DNA from: Callaeas wilsoni
Lineage: Eukaryota; Chordata; Aves; Passeriformes; Callaeidae
Direction of reading: 5' to 3'
Assembly: GCA_013398955.1 (NCBI GenBank)
Contig: VWPU01017666.1
Span: forward strand, 104,128-168,127
Length of the DNA stretch: 64,000 bases
Below, in pieces: positions 63,981-64,000 of this stretch (position 1 is the stretch's first letter; every line of letters starts with the position of its first letter). The notes beneath the pieces are model-generated. The model ran no database searches. It had not been told where the DNA came from and saw only the letters and a program-made list of their open reading frames with translations. A program made the position numbers and the translations under genes.

Positions 63981-64000
63981 TGTAGTGGGTTGACCCTGGC
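63981..64000 (+). mobile_element. start of an LTR, cut by the window edge
   Basis: The last 20 bases, TGTAGTGGGTTGACCCTGGC, match the kind of 5' terminus common to avian endogenous retrovirus LTRs (TGTRGTGGGTTGAC-like). The preceding bases CGTTC would be the left target duplication. Only this end is visible, so it could open either a solo LTR or a longer provirus. The assignment rests on recognition of the terminus. Confidence 0.55.

Noticed and set aside
1..64000. CRISPR arrays, operons, tRNA or rRNA genes
   Set aside because: No regularly spaced direct repeats, no ribosomal RNA segments and no cloverleaf with recognisable A and B boxes were seen. The content is that of a vertebrate intron.

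Overview
The window looks like intron-rich nuclear DNA from a bird. Most of it is AT-rich and non-coding, with truncated CR1 LINE ends as the commonest recognisable repeat (six on both strands; the ones that keep the 3' end carry the ATTCTATGATTCTA-like terminus), plus several retroviral LTRs. It has no operons, CRISPR arrays or long ORFs. The species cannot be fixed from sequence alone. The CR1 type and the LTR ends favour a bird, probably a neoavian, and that is inference.

One gene is supported, on the minus strand. Three short exons near 44.4, 40.7 and 37.2 kb encode consecutive EGF-like modules. Their splice phases interlock exactly: A enters in phase 2 and leaves in phase 1, B runs 1 to 0, C runs 0 to 1. 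Joined, they read through the tail of one EGF, two complete calcium-binding-type EGFs, and the first four cysteines of a third that gives way to a non-EGF linker. This layout, with asymmetric phases and very long flanking introns, best fits EYS (eyes shut homolog), a secreted photoreceptor matrix protein. I recognised it from architecture, not from a database match. A candidate fourth exon at about 32.84-33.04 kb has the right entry phase and a Ser/Thr/Asn-rich linker-like product, but its 3' end is unclear.

Layout by region. 1-32.8 kb: intron 3' of the recognised exons, with CR1 fragments at 1.1, 11.6, 17.5 and 28.4 kb, an (ATCT)10 microsatellite at 5.3 kb and a solo LTR with perfect target duplication at 21.7-22.2 kb. 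32.8-44.5 kb: the exon cluster, with introns of about 4.1, 3.3 and 3.6 kb holding a CR1 end fused to a GA-rich repeat and an LTR-like remnant. 44.5-64 kb: a long 5' intron whose last 9 kb is dense in retroelements. That part has a complete solo LTR at 55.2-55.9 kb with 5-bp target duplication, a CR1 at 56.0 kb, LTR-like blocks at 58.4-58.9 and 59.6-59.9 kb, two sequences ending in poly(A), and the first 20 bases of another LTR at the right edge.

No new multi-gene system was found. The items most worth a second look are the exon chain and its uncertain fourth exon, the two LTR insertions with intact target duplications, the poly(A)-ended sequences, and several perfect inverted repeats.
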